A DNA stretch of 38,815 nucleotides from Clostridiaceae bacterium 14S0207 (GCA_003288255.1 CP026602.1:1-38815); one strand, 5' to 3'. Shown: positions 7,849 to 17,010, counted from the stretch's first letter. Notes: generated from the letters alone by a model not told the origin. Program-made: numbers and translations.

Positions 7849-7951
7849 AATAACCTTTAAAAAATATTTGGTCTTTAAAAATATTTAGCTTTTAGAATTT
7901 ATTTTAGGTTTAGAAATTGTTTTCAAAATAGAATTTAAAAGGTGTTTGGGA

Positions 7952-8257
7952 ATGGAAAGATTATTAGAAGAGATCAGAAGAGGGAATGTAAGTGTATTCT
8001 ATAAAGATTATAGATGGTTAAAGAAGAGAAGAGATATACTCAAAAGAGATAACAAAGAGTGCCAACTATGTAAGCAAGAAGGAAGAGTTGGCAGAGGAGA
8101 GTGTGTCCATCACATTAAACATCTAAGAGATAGACCGGACTTAGCATTAACAAACAGTAACCTAATAAGTCTATGCTACACATGACATAATATAGTGCAT
8201 CCGGAGAAGTTGCATAGCACTAATAAGCCTAAATTTAAGAATAAGGAACGGTGGTAA
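7952..8257 (+). pseudogene. HNH endonuclease interrupted by in-frame TGA
   Basis: The frame encodes a phage HNH nuclease: YKDYRWLKKRRDIL, first zinc pair CQLC, catalytic VHHIKHL, then NLISLCYT, a TGA at 8183-8185, and in the same frame HNIVHPEKLHSTNKPKF to a TAA at 8255. The TGA sits exactly where the second cysteine of the second zinc pair (CxxC) and the following HN of the HNH motif are expected. In HK97-type phages this gene sits next to terminase and is needed for cos cleavage. The next base is C (TGAC, a leaky stop context). Start chosen at ATG 7952 (AAAAGGTG 8 bp upstream); a TTG at 7946 overlaps the ribosome site. Confidence 0.75.
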
Positions 8258-8267
8258 GCCTTGGTAT

Positions 8268-8400
8268 ATCTACCCCCGGGGCAAATATTTGGATTTTCCC
8301 GCAGAACCCTAAGACCGGTGGGGGACACGACAAAAGATATTTTTTTAAAATCTTCACACGAGAGGGGGTATGCAACTACGTTTAAAAGAGTGTGCAACCT
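8268..8400 (+). other. candidate cos / terminase recognition region
   Basis: A sharply GC-richer stretch in this AT-rich molecule: ACCCCCGGGG (8272-8281), then CCCGCAG, then GACCGGTGGGGGAC (8313-8326). It lies between the HNH and terminase genes, where HK97-like Gram-positive phages carry cos. Two TGCAAC copies (8371-8376, 8393-8398) follow, with two inverted copies GTTGCA (8601-8606, 8610-8615) inside TerS: possible terminase-binding sites. The exact nick positions cannot be read from sequence. Confidence 0.55.
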
Positions 8401-8430
8401 CCAAAAAAATTCTGAAATGAGGTGGTGATT

Positions 8431-8925
8431 TTGGATGAAAAACAAAGTTTGATTTTAAAGGAAAATGCTTACAAAGACTACGTTACTGGGATGAAGTATA
8501 AAGATATAGCAGATAAATATAATGTATCTATCAATACAGTTAAAAGTTGGAAGCGTAGACTTAACTGGCAGAGGAAACCGAACCCAAAAAAGGGTGCAAA
8601 GTTGCAAGAGTTGCAAGGATTAGCAAAACAGATTCAACAAGACTTATTAAATCAGCTAAAAGAAAATGGAACATATGGAAAGCACTTTGAAGATTTAGTC
8701 AATGATTATATGGAATTATGGGATATTAAAAATAAGCTTATAGAAGATATAAAAACTAAAGGTGTATCTATAGAATGGAGTAATGGTAAACAATTTAGTA
8801 TAAAAAGAAACGATTCTATAAGAGATTTAAATCAAACAAGTACTCAAATGCTAAAAATTTTATCTGATTTAGGATTAAAACCATCACCAAAAGAACCTTT
8901 AGAGGAAGATGTAAATGAAATGTAG
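8431..8925 (+). CDS. terminase small subunit
   Basis: The N-terminal HTH (MKYKDIADKYNVSINTVKSW, then KRRLNWQRK) is the signature of PBSX-type TerS. The rest is helical, with LWDIKNKLIEDIKTKG and SLRDL-like segments used for ring assembly. By family it recognises the packaging site and regulates TerL. The frame is open from GTG 8422, but GAGGTGGTG is the ribosome site itself; TTG 8431 with 5-bp spacing is the better start. It overlaps terL by 11 bp. Confidence 0.8.
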   Translation: MDEKQSLILKENAYKDYVTGMKYKDIADKYNVSINTVKSWKRRLNWQRKPNPKKGAKLQELQGLAKQIQQDLLNQLKENGTYGKHFEDLVNDYMELWDIKNKLIEDIKTKGVSIEWSNGKQFSIKRNDSIRDLNQTSTQMLKILSDLGLKPSPKEPLEEDVNEM

Positions 8926-10555
8926 ATTTAATAAGTATATAGATTCTTATATGGATAAAATACTTAATAATAAAATACCATCCTCAAAAGAATTAAAAAA
9001 AGCTATGTACTATGTAGAAGAAAAATTAAATAATGATGATGTAATTATAAAATCAGATATGATTGATAAGGCAGTAGAGCTTACCGAACGATACTTTCAA
9101 GTAAAGTTATTAGATTGGGAGCTTTTTATTTTTGCTTTAATTCATTGTTATTATAAAAGCACCGACATGGTAGTATTTGATGAATATTTAATAATGATGG
9201 GGAGAGGTAATGGTAAAAATGGTTTTATAAGTCCAGTAGCATGGTATCTTAGTACACATTATCATGGTGTGAAAGGCTATAACGTAGATATTATAGCCAA
9301 TAGTGAAGAACAGGCAATGACTTCATTTGGTGATATATATGAGGTTTTGGAGAATACCTGGAAGAAGTCTAAACACTTCTTTTATAAGAATAAACAAGAA
9401 ATAATTAATACCAAAACTAATTCTTATATTAAATACAATACATCTAATGCTAAAACCAAAGATGGTAAGCGTAGTGCTTGCCTTATTTTTGATGAAATAC
9501 ATGAATATGAAAATTATGATACTATAAAAGTTTTTACAAGTGGATTTGGTAAAAGAAAGCATAGTAGAGTTTTTTATATTACTACAAATGGTTATGTTCG
9601 TGGTGGCGTTTTAGATGAACAGTTACAAATAGCTAAAGATGTACTAGATGGTAAGATAAAAGACTTAGGATTACTTCCATTGATTTATAAATTGGATGAT
9701 AAAACAGAAGTTGATGATCCTAATAATTGGGTAAAAGCTAATCCAAGTTTACCGTATTTTCCCAACTTAAAAAAAGAAATGGATAAGTCTTATGTGAAAA
9801 TGCAATATCAACCTCATGTAGCATTAGACTTTATGACTAAGAGAATGAATCTTCCAGCACAAGACGCATTTACTACAGCCGTTCCTTGGGAAAAGATTTT
9901 GAAAACTAATAGAGAAATACCTTACGAAAAATTACAAGGTATGCAATGTTTAGGAGCACTAGATTATGCTATGGTTACAGACTTTGCTAGTTGTGGACTA
10001 TTGTTTAAATATGGTGGTTTAAGGTATTGGATAGAGCATACTTTTGTATGTCATAAGGCTTTAGAAATTACAAGTAGACCTATTAAATTTCCAGTACAAG
10101 AGATGGTTGAAAAGGGACTTATAACAATTGTTCAAGGAGATAGTATTACTCCAGATATAATAGCAGATTGGTTCCTGGAACAACAAAAGAAATACAACAT
10201 TGTAAATATATTTGCAGATAGTTATAGAATACAGTTGCTAAAATCAAAATTTGATGAAGTTGGATTACCACTTAAAGAAGTTCGTAGTGGTCCTATAACT
10301 CATGCAAAAGTAGCACCGCTTATAGAATCTGTTTTTGCAGAGGAACAAATAGTTATGGGAGATAATCCAACAATGCGTTGGTATATAAACAACACATACC
10401 AGGAGTTGGACAAGAAAGGTAATATTACTTATAAGAAAATAGAGCCTAAAACAAGGAAAACTGATGGATTCTTTGCACTTATACACGCACTTAGTAAAGA
10501 CGAGGATTTAAAAGAACAAACAAGCTATATAAGTTTGGATGTTCATACTTATTAG
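8915..10555 (+). CDS. terL: terminase large subunit
   Basis: 546-aa HK97-type TerL (Terminase_1). The ATPase domain shows Walker A GRGNGKN (96-102) and Walker B CLIFDEIHEY (D193, E194). The C-terminal RNase H-like nuclease has acidic motifs GALDYAMVTDF, NIFADSY and KTDGFFALIHAL. It pumps DNA into the prohead and cuts concatemers, working with TerS and, in this phage type, the HNH protein. The start overlaps the end of terS; full length for the family. Confidence 0.95.
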   Translation: MKCRFNKYIDSYMDKILNNKIPSSKELKKAMYYVEEKLNNDDVIIKSDMIDKAVELTERYFQVKLLDWELFIFALIHCYYKSTDMVVFDEYLIMMGRGNGKNGFISPVAWYLSTHYHGVKGYNVDIIANSEEQAMTSFGDIYEVLENTWKKSKHFFYKNKQEIINTKTNSYIKYNTSNAKTKDGKRSACLIFDEIHEYENYDTIKVFTSGFGKRKHSRVFYITTNGYVRGGVLDEQLQIAKDVLDGKIKDLGLLPLIYKLDDKTEVDDPNNWVKANPSLPYFPNLKKEMDKSYVKMQYQPHVALDFMTKRMNLPAQDAFTTAVPWEKILKTNREIPYEKLQGMQCLGALDYAMVTDFASCGLLFKYGGLRYWIEHTFVCHKALEITSRPIKFPVQEMVEKGLITIVQGDSITPDIIADWFLEQQKKYNIVNIFADSYRIQLLKSKFDEVGLPLKEVRSGPITHAKVAPLIESVFAEEQIVMGDNPTMRWYINNTYQELDKKGNITYKKIEPKTRKTDGFFALIHALSKDEDLKEQTSYISLDVHTY

Positions 10556-10575
10556 GAAGGAGGTGAGAAATTGGG

Positions 10576-11709
10576 ATAAGTAGTTGGTTTTTAAATCTAT
10601 TTAGTAAGAATAAAATAGTTGCTTTGGATGGAGAGTATGGATCATTAGAAGGAGAATTATTTTATAAGCAATTAGCTATAGAAAGTTGTATAAATTTAAT
10701 AGCAAATTGTATTAGTAGGTCAGAATTTTTAACATTTGAAAATGGCAAGGAAGTAAGAAAAGACAACTATTATTTGTTTAATATAAAACCCAATCAAAAT
10801 TTAAGTTCTAGTGAGTTTTGGAAGAAAGCAACATATAAACTATTTATAGAAAATGAAGTGCTTATAGTGCAGATAAATAATAACTTCTATATAGCAGATA
10901 GTTTTGATACTACTGAATTTGCTTTAAAAGATAATCTATATAGCAATATTCAAATTGATAATTATACTTTAAAAGATACTTTTAAAGAAAGTGAAGTATT
11001 CCATCTTACTTTAAATAATTCTAATATAAAAAAGCTTATTGATGGTTTATATATTGGATATGCAAAGCTTATTAAAGCTGGACAATTAAGCTATATAAAA
11101 AGTAAGACAAGGCGAGGGGTATTAAATGTTCCTACATCTTATCCTCAAACAACCAAAGCACAAGATGATTTAACTGATATTATGAATAATAAGTTTAAAA
11201 CATTTTTCCAAAGTGAAAATGACGTTATCCTACCATTAACAAATGGACTAACCTATGATGAATTAGGAATTAATAATAAGGGTAAGTCAGTTGGAGAAGT
11301 AAGAGATGTACGTTCTTATATTGATGATATATTTGATTTTGTAGGGATTGCTTTTAATGTACATCCACAATTGATTAAAGGGAATGTAGCTGATACAGAA
11401 CAGGCTATTAATAATTTACTTATGTTTTGTATAAATCCACTTGCAAAACTTATTTCTGATGAAATAAATATGAAATTCTATAGAAAATCTGATTATCTAA
11501 ATAGAACTTATACGAAATTAGATACAAGCAGAATAAGAGTAACAACATTAAAAGATATAGCTAATGCTTTGGATGTGCTTACTAGGATAGGGGCTTACAC
11601 TATCAATGATAGTTTAAGAGCATTAGGAAAAGAAACAGTAAATAAGTCATATGCAAATGAAAGATATATGACTAAGAACTATGAAAAAATAAGTGAAGGA
11701 GGTAGCTAG
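10576..11709 (+). CDS. portal protein (HK97 family)
   Basis: Typical HK97-like portal: N-terminal SSWFLNLFSKNKI, then LAIESCINLIANCISRSEF, NVPTSYPQT, and a C-terminal IGAYTINDSLRALGKE. It forms the dodecameric DNA channel at the head vertex. The coding frame reaches back beyond the first usual start (TTG 10624) to a TGA at 10564, and a perfect AAGGAGGTGA (10557-10566) points at ATA 10576 or ATT 10570. The nearby TTG at 10571 is in another frame; one extra base would restore it. So either a rare start codon or a one-base loss is present. Confidence 0.9.
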   Translation: MSSWFLNLFSKNKIVALDGEYGSLEGELFYKQLAIESCINLIANCISRSEFLTFENGKEVRKDNYYLFNIKPNQNLSSSEFWKKATYKLFIENEVLIVQINNNFYIADSFDTTEFALKDNLYSNIQIDNYTLKDTFKESEVFHLTLNNSNIKKLIDGLYIGYAKLIKAGQLSYIKSKTRRGVLNVPTSYPQTTKAQDDLTDIMNNKFKTFFQSENDVILPLTNGLTYDELGINNKGKSVGEVRDVRSYIDDIFDFVGIAFNVHPQLIKGNVADTEQAINNLLMFCINPLAKLISDEINMKFYRKSDYLNRTYTKLDTSRIRVTTLKDIANALDVLTRIGAYTINDSLRALGKETVNKSYANERYMTKNYEKISEGGS

Positions 11710-11711
11710 AT

Positions 11712-12461
11712 ATGGATAATATAAAAATTCCACAAATTAAAACTAAGTTACAAATAAATAATTCAGTTAATTCTGATGTAGCTGAAATGTACTTGTATGG
11801 AACTATAAGGAAAGCATATTGGTGGGAAAATGAAGAAGATTGTATTAATTCTAATGGAGTTAAAAATATGCTTGAAAATTTAAATAATAAAGATGTAAAT
11901 ATACACATTAATTCTCCAGGAGGAGATGTATTTGAATCTATAGCAATATGTAATCTACTTAAACAATATAAAGGCCATGTAACAATTATTATTGATGCTT
12001 TAGCAGCATCTGGTGGTAGTGTTATTTGTACTGGTGCAGATAAGGTTATTATGCTATCTAACAGCATGATGATGATACACAAAGCATGGACAATAACTGA
12101 CGGGAACGCTGATGACTTAAGAAAAGTTGCTAATGATTTAGATAAAATGGACAATGCAGTCTTAGCATCTTATAAGAGTAGATTTATAGGTACAGAAGAA
12201 GAACTAAAAGCTTTAATAAAAGAATCTAGCTGGTTTACCGCAGATGAATGTAAAAGTCTAGGCTTTTGTGATGAAATACTAGATGAAGAACAGGATCCGG
12301 AAGAACCGACACAAGAAGATATTAAAAATTCTATATTAAATAAATATATGAATAAGGTTAAAGAACCACAGACAACAACACCAACAGAGCCTAAAGTGGT
12401 GGAAAATAAGAATAAAATAGCAATACAAAATTTATTAAAGAATATAGGAGGAATACAATAA
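11712..12461 (+). CDS. ClpP-like prohead protease
   Basis: The ClpP fold is clear: HINSPGGDVFESIAI (oxyanion region), catalytic S100 in ALAASGGSV, H123 in MMMIHKAW, and Asp about 147. A low-complexity acidic/Pro-Thr tail follows from about residue 195 (DEEQDPEEPTQED, TTTPTEP), probably the scaffold-like extension cut during head maturation. By family it processes capsid and scaffold proteins. AAGGAGG precedes the ATG; the next gene starts 1 bp after its stop. Confidence 0.92.
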   Translation: MDNIKIPQIKTKLQINNSVNSDVAEMYLYGTIRKAYWWENEEDCINSNGVKNMLENLNNKDVNIHINSPGGDVFESIAICNLLKQYKGHVTIIIDALAASGGSVICTGADKVIMLSNSMMMIHKAWTITDGNADDLRKVANDLDKMDNAVLASYKSRFIGTEEELKALIKESSWFTADECKSLGFCDEILDEEQDPEEPTQEDIKNSILNKYMNKVKEPQTTTPTEPKVVENKNKIAIQNLLKNIGGIQ

Positions 12462-12462
12462 T

Positions 12463-13602
12463 ATGAACAATTTAGATTTAAATAATAAAATACAAGCTGA
12501 AACACAAGAAAAGATTAAAAATGCAATAGAAACAGGTAATACAGAAGATTTGGCTGGAGCAATAGCATGCATGGCTACAGATATAGAAAATAATATTATG
12601 AAACAAGCTAAAAATAGTATTAATGAAAATTTAAATGATAATGCTATTATGAATAAAAGAGGATTAAATCCTTTAACAAGTGAAGAAACAAAATACTACA
12701 ATGAGGTAATAAGCAAAGGTGGATTTAAGGGCGTTGAGGAATTAATGCCAAAAACTATTATAGATAGAGTTTTTGAAGATTTAGAAAAAGAACATCCTCT
12801 ATTAAGTAGAATAGACTTTATTAATACTACAGGAATTACGGAATGGATTACTAGAACCAAAGAAGTTGAAGCAGCATGGTGGGGACCTTTAGCAGATGAA
12901 ATTAAAAAGAAACTTGATAATGGATTTAAGAAAGAGAAAACAGACTTATTTAAATTAAGTGCTTATATTCCTGTTACTAAGAGTATGTTAGATTTAGGAC
13001 CACAATGGCTAGATAAATTCGTTAGAGCAATGCTTACTGAATCTATGGCAATAGCTTTAGAATTAGCTATTGTAGCAGGAACAGGAAAAGACCAACCAAT
13101 AGGAATGTTAAAAGATTTAAGTAAGCCTGTAAGCGAAGGAGTTTATGCGGATAAGGATGCAGTTAAATTAACAGATTTTGCCCCAGTAACTCTAGGTAAA
13201 AACGTTATGGCTCCGCTTACTAAGAACGGTACTAGAAATGTAACAGGCATTATTATGGTAGTAAATCCAGTTGATTATTGGGAAAAAATATTTGGACAAA
13301 CTACATTTTTAACTTCACAAGGTACTTATGTATATGGAGTTATGCCTATCCCTGGAGAAATAATTAAATCCGTTGCAGTACCAAAAGGCAAAATGATAGT
13401 TGGTATGGCTAAGGATTATTTTATGGGAATTGGTTCTAGCCAAAAGATTGAATATAGTGATCAATACCACTTCCTAGAAGATGAAAGAGTATATTTAAGC
13501 AAACAATATGGAAATGGTAAACCAAAGGATAATGAGAGTTTCCTAGTCTTTGATATTAGCAGCCTAGAAACCGAACCACCAAAAGCTACTAAGGCAAAAT
13601 AA
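12463..13602 (+). CDS. major capsid protein (HK97 fold)
   Basis: 379-aa HK97-type capsid protein. The first ~65 residues are a helical, charged delta-like scaffold domain (EKIKNAIETGNTEDLAGAIA...). The shell domain follows with MPKTIIDRVFEDLEKEHPLL, ITEWITRTKEVEAAWWG, SMAIALELAIVAGTG and GIGSSQKIEYSDQYHFLED motifs typical of clostridial and PBSX-like capsids. It packs directly after the protease gene with AGGAGG upstream. Confidence 0.92.
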   Translation: MNNLDLNNKIQAETQEKIKNAIETGNTEDLAGAIACMATDIENNIMKQAKNSINENLNDNAIMNKRGLNPLTSEETKYYNEVISKGGFKGVEELMPKTIIDRVFEDLEKEHPLLSRIDFINTTGITEWITRTKEVEAAWWGPLADEIKKKLDNGFKKEKTDLFKLSAYIPVTKSMLDLGPQWLDKFVRAMLTESMAIALELAIVAGTGKDQPIGMLKDLSKPVSEGVYADKDAVKLTDFAPVTLGKNVMAPLTKNGTRNVTGIIMVVNPVDYWEKIFGQTTFLTSQGTYVYGVMPIPGEIIKSVAVPKGKMIVGMAKDYFMGIGSSQKIEYSDQYHFLEDERVYLSKQYGNGKPKDNESFLVFDISSLETEPPKATKAK

Positions 13603-13619
13603 TAGAATAAGGTGATCTA

Positions 13620-13898
13620 ATGCTTGATGAATTAAAAGAATATTTGCGTGAAGATGATAACGAAGATATATTAGAAAGACTTCTACAAAATGGAAAACAG
13701 TATCTAAATAAATTAGCTGGTATAGAATTAGATTATTCTAATAATATACTGGCTAAAACTCTTTTATTAGACTATTGCAGATATAGTTATAATAATGCAA
13801 CAGAATATTTCCTTGTTAATTTTAGAGAAGATATTCTAAGGCTACAGTTAGAAAGTGCGGTGATTTGGAGTGCTAAGCAAAAAACAAACAATGAATAA
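13620..13898 (+). CDS. head-tail connector, gp6-like
   Basis: 92-aa helical protein (MLDELKEYLREDDNED..., LLLDYCRYSYNNATEYFLVNF). Size, helical content and position just after the capsid gene match HK97 gp6/SPP1 gp15-type adaptors that bind under the portal. It overlaps the next gene by 8 bp. Confidence 0.8.
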   Translation: MLDELKEYLREDDNEDILERLLQNGKQYLNKLAGIELDYSNNILAKTLLLDYCRYSYNNATEYFLVNFREDILRLQLESAVIWSAKQKTNNE

Positions 13899-14247
13899 TC
13901 TAGCACTTACTTTTAATAAAAGAATATCTATATTAGAATTTAAAGAAATTGAAAATGAGGTAGGAGATACTGAACAACGATTAGTAGAAATTAAAAAAGT
14001 ATATGCTTTTATAACTTCATTAGCAAAAGGCAAAGAATATATAGAAAACAAGAAGATTCAACAAAAGTTGATTTATAAGATAATATTAAGAACAAACTTA
14101 GAAATTAATCAGTCTATGTTCATTAAATATAGGAATAAATTATTTAATATAAAAGACATATTAGATATAAACCCTCCATTCATTACTTTATTTGTAGAAG
14201 AGAAATTTGCAGAGAATGAAGCCTTTGAAGGTGAAGAGAATGAGTGA
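13891..14247 (+). CDS. head closure protein
   Basis: Beta-rich 118-aa protein (NKRISILEFKEIENEVGDTEQ..., LVEIKKVYAFITSLAKGKEY, FNIKDILDINPPF...) typical of SPP1 gp16/HK97 gp7-like head closure proteins, which seal the portal after packaging. ATG 13891 is preferred because homologues start near NKRISI; a GTG at 13870 would add seven unsupported residues. Overlaps its neighbours on both sides. Confidence 0.8.
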   Translation: MNNLALTFNKRISILEFKEIENEVGDTEQRLVEIKKVYAFITSLAKGKEYIENKKIQQKLIYKIILRTNLEINQSMFIKYRNKLFNIKDILDINPPFITLFVEEKFAENEAFEGEENE

Positions 14248-14644
14248 TATAGAATTTAAATTTAATGGCTTGGATGAAATAATGGAAGAGTTCAAAGAAG
14301 CTGAAAGAAAAGTTCCTGACGTTTCTGAAAAAGTTTTAAAAAAAGGTATGAATAAAGCTAGAAAATTATCCAAAGAGAAACACAATGGAAAAACAGGAAG
14401 AAAACATATAAACAGCTCCTATAAAATTCTACCTATAGAATTTGAATCTGATGGAATGAACATTAAAATGACTAATACACGTCCTAATTTCCATTTAGTT
14501 GAAAGAGGACACAGATTAGTAACTAAGAATGGTAAAGAAATAGGATTTGTTCAAGGCAAACATATGGTAGAGAGATCTATGGAAGAAATGGAAGAAGAGT
14601 TTCCTAAAATGCTAAAGAAGGAAATAAAAAAGATATTAAAGTAG
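14240..14644 (+). CDS. HK97 gp10-like tail completion protein
   Basis: 134 aa with the gp10 pattern: EFKFNGLDEIMEEFKEAE at the start, KVLKKGMNKARKLSKEKH, HLVERGHRLVTKNG in the middle (typical H-VE-GH-L) and a C-terminal helix. It acts at the head-tail junction. The frame opens at 14207, but GAAGGTGAAGAG leads into ATG 14240, which gives the usual N-terminus. Confidence 0.85.
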   Translation: MSDIEFKFNGLDEIMEEFKEAERKVPDVSEKVLKKGMNKARKLSKEKHNGKTGRKHINSSYKILPIEFESDGMNIKMTNTRPNFHLVERGHRLVTKNGKEIGFVQGKHMVERSMEEMEEEFPKMLKKEIKKILK

Positions 14645-14652
14645 GTGATAAT

Positions 14653-15063
14653 ATGAAACTTTATGCTAAGAATTACAAAAATAGTGATAGCTTAATACAA
14701 GATATTAAAAAATTCTTTAACAAAGGTCAAAACGTTGGTATTGTAGGAAAACCTAGTCTTTATACAAATACAGAATGTTTTTTATGTGAATTTAATCATA
14801 ATGACATGCTAGACAATGAGTTAATGAAAGAAGAGAATTATAAAGAATTAAAAAAATTTATAATTAATTCTTGTAATTTTAACAATGAAAAGAACACACT
14901 AACTGTTAATGTTAAACTAAAAGGATTTGAAGAAGTAAACAAGCAATTAGATATATTAATAGACAAATGTAATAAGCTTAATAAATGTGATTCTAAATCG
15001 AATGTAGATGTTATAGCGAAAGAACTTATAAAAAAACTAAGGTTGGATATAAAACATGATTGA
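14653..15063 (+). CDS. hypothetical protein in the connector operon
   Basis: 136-aa protein with five to six cysteines and a helical C-terminus (LDILIDKCNKLNKCDSK). It sits between gp10-like and tail-terminator genes, where most HK97/PBSX-type phages have no gene, so it is probably an inserted extra. AGGTGATA precedes the ATG and it overlaps the next gene by 8 bp, so it is expressed with the operon. No family recognised. Confidence 0.6.
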   Translation: MKLYAKNYKNSDSLIQDIKKFFNKGQNVGIVGKPSLYTNTECFLCEFNHNDMLDNELMKEENYKELKKFIINSCNFNNEKNTLTVNVKLKGFEEVNKQLDILIDKCNKLNKCDSKSNVDVIAKELIKKLRLDIKHD

Positions 15064-15472
15064 TATGTTAGATATAAAAACATCTATAAATCTTTTATTA
15101 AAAGATACAGGAATTAAAACAAGAGATAATAGTACCAAGGAAGGTTTTAAAAGACCTTCTTTTTTTGTACAGATTTTGCCTATAACTGGTACAGATTTAT
15201 TAAAATCTAACACTTTAGAAAATAGTTATATGATAGAAATTAATTATTTTAGTAAAGAGCAGACACAGTTAGATAATCTTAAAATGTCAGAAATACTAAA
15301 GAAAAAAGTATTTCCTTATATACAAATTAAAGATAGAAAGCTTGTGCCTAAAAGCGTGAGAAATGAAGATATAGAAGGAGTATTAAGTTTTAGATTTAAC
15401 TTGAATTGGTTGGATAGTTTAGAAGAAAAACAATATCCTCCAATGAAAGAATTAGAAATAGAAATGGAGTGA
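15056..15472 (+). CDS. tail terminator protein (DUF6838-like)
   Basis: 138 aa, mixed alpha/beta: SINLLLKDTGIKTRDN, then KRPSFFVQILP and SYMIEINYFSKEQTQ, ending FRFNLNWLDSLEE. Matches the phage DUF6838/tail-terminator type found immediately before sheath genes in PBSX-like myophages. It caps the tail tube to join it to the head. Starts at an ATG overlapping the previous stop. Confidence 0.75.
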   Translation: MIDMLDIKTSINLLLKDTGIKTRDNSTKEGFKRPSFFVQILPITGTDLLKSNTLENSYMIEINYFSKEQTQLDNLKMSEILKKKVFPYIQIKDRKLVPKSVRNEDIEGVLSFRFNLNWLDSLEEKQYPPMKELEIEME

Positions 15473-15476
15473 TGAT

Positions 15477-16535
15477 ATGGGATTACCTAAAATAGATATT
15501 GTTTTTAGAAGTCTTGCTAAAAGTGCAATTCAAAGAAGTTCAAAAGGAACAGTAGCACTTATACTAAGAGATACTAAAAATTTAGGCATACATTATTTAG
15601 AAAGCATAAAAGAAGTTCCAGAAGGATTCACAGAAGAAAATACGGAACAGATAACCCTAGCTTTTAAAGGCGGGTACAACATACCAAACAAAATAATTCT
15701 ATGCGTTTTAAAAGATGAACAGAAAATAGAAGAAGGTATGGATATGCTAGAAGCAGAGTTGTGGGATTATCTAGCAGTACCTTGTATTAAAGAGGAAGAG
15801 AAGGAAAAAGTAGCAACATGGATAAAAGGACTAAGACAAGATAATTGTAAAGTCCAAGCGATACTTCCAAACATTAAAGCAGACCATGAGGGAATTATAA
15901 ATTTAACTACAACTAATATAAAAGTAAAAGACAAAACTTATACAAATACTCAATATTGTTCAAGAATAGCTGGAATATTAGCTGGAACACCATTAAACAT
16001 TAGTTGTACTTACTTTGTTTTAAATGAAGTTACAGATGTCCCACATATAAAAAAATCTGAAGCAAATAAACGAATAGATGCTGGGGAATTAATTTTAATT
16101 AATGACGGAGAAAAATGTAAAATAGGGCGTGGTGTAAATAGCCTTGTTACTACTAGAGAAGGTATAAGTGAAGATTATAAGAAAATTAAAATAGTATCTA
16201 TAATGGATATGATTGATAGAGATATAAGAAAAACATTTGAAGGCAACTACACAGGTAAATATCCAAATTCATATGAAAATCAAGTTGAATTTTGTATGAG
16301 TATAACAGGATATTTTGAAGAATTAGAAAAAGCAAAGATTTTAGCAAAAGGGTTAAATACTTCAAAAGTCGATATAGAATCTATGAAATTATACTGGAAG
16401 AAAAAAGGCATAGATTTATCTAATGCCAAACCACAAGATATAGAAGAGAATACTTGTGGTTCTAATGTTTTCGTAAAAGGTAAAGTTAAAATATTAGATG
16501 CTATGGAAGATTTAGAATTTAATATAGATATGTAG
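15477..16535 (+). CDS. contractile tail sheath protein, XkdK-like
   Basis: 352-aa tail sheath protein: GLPKIDIVFRSLAKSAIQRS at the start, RIAGILAGTPLNIS in the middle, and LINDGEKCKIGRGVNSLVT near residue 220, all typical of the PBSX XkdK group. Its presence makes this a contractile-tailed (myovirus-type) phage. It is shorter than PBSX XkdK, in line with minimal clostridial sheaths. GAGTGATGAT precedes the ATG; the tube gene follows by 16 bp. Confidence 0.92.
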   Translation: MGLPKIDIVFRSLAKSAIQRSSKGTVALILRDTKNLGIHYLESIKEVPEGFTEENTEQITLAFKGGYNIPNKIILCVLKDEQKIEEGMDMLEAELWDYLAVPCIKEEEKEKVATWIKGLRQDNCKVQAILPNIKADHEGIINLTTTNIKVKDKTYTNTQYCSRIAGILAGTPLNISCTYFVLNEVTDVPHIKKSEANKRIDAGELILINDGEKCKIGRGVNSLVTTREGISEDYKKIKIVSIMDMIDRDIRKTFEGNYTGKYPNSYENQVEFCMSITGYFEELEKAKILAKGLNTSKVDIESMKLYWKKKGIDLSNAKPQDIEENTCGSNVFVKGKVKILDAMEDLEFNIDM

Positions 16536-16551
16536 AAAGGAGTGATTAAAA

Positions 16552-16983
16552 ATGGCACAAGAATATAAAGCACAAAACGTTATAAATGGAACTTGGGGAG
16601 AATGTTTTATAAATGGAGAAAAAATTGCTGAGGTAACTAGTTTACAAGCAAAAGTATCATTGAAATATAGTGATGTAAAAATGTGTGGTGACTTAGGAGA
16701 TCATAGGAAAATAGTTGGACGAAGTGGAAAAGGTACTATAAAGTTTAATAAAGTATCTAGTTATTTTATTAAGCTTATGAGTGATAATCTAAAAAAAGGC
16801 AAACAAACAGTAGTTGAAATAAAAAGTGTATTAAAAGACCCTGATGCATTTGGTGTAGAACGTATTTGGCTTAAAGAATGTACATTTGACGAACTAACAT
16901 TAGTTGATTGGGAAGCTGGTAAAAATGGAGAGCAAAGTGTTCCGTTCGCATATGCAGATTGGGAGCCTATAGATTTAATATAA
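16552..16983 (+). CDS. tail tube protein, XkdM-like
   Basis: 143-aa beta-rich tube protein with NVINGTWGECFINGEKIAEV, KMCGDLGDHRKI and ECTFDELTLVDWEAG motifs of the XkdM family. It forms the inner tube inside the sheath. AAAGGAGTGA ribosome site. Coordinate order sheath-tube-chaperone-tape measure is the standard late tail order. Confidence 0.92.
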   Translation: MAQEYKAQNVINGTWGECFINGEKIAEVTSLQAKVSLKYSDVKMCGDLGDHRKIVGRSGKGTIKFNKVSSYFIKLMSDNLKKGKQTVVEIKSVLKDPDAFGVERIWLKECTFDELTLVDWEAGKNGEQSVPFAYADWEPIDLI

Positions 16984-17010
16984 TAAATAAAATATTAGGA
17001 GGAATAAAGA

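Noticed and set aside
8183..8185. Selenocysteine at the HNH TGA
   Set aside because: I see no convincing SECIS-like stem-loop right after the TGA, and zinc-knuckle cysteines are not known selenocysteine sites; nonsense mutation or readthrough is simpler.
8176..8445. 89-aa minus-strand open frame across the cos-like region
   Set aside because: Shadow of the HNH/terminase boundary; no ribosome site, and the GC-rich DNA simply lacks stops.
11672..12154. 160-aa minus-strand open frame inside the protease gene
   Set aside because: Fully antisense to a clear ClpP-like gene; hydrophobic composition is an artefact of the reversed codons.
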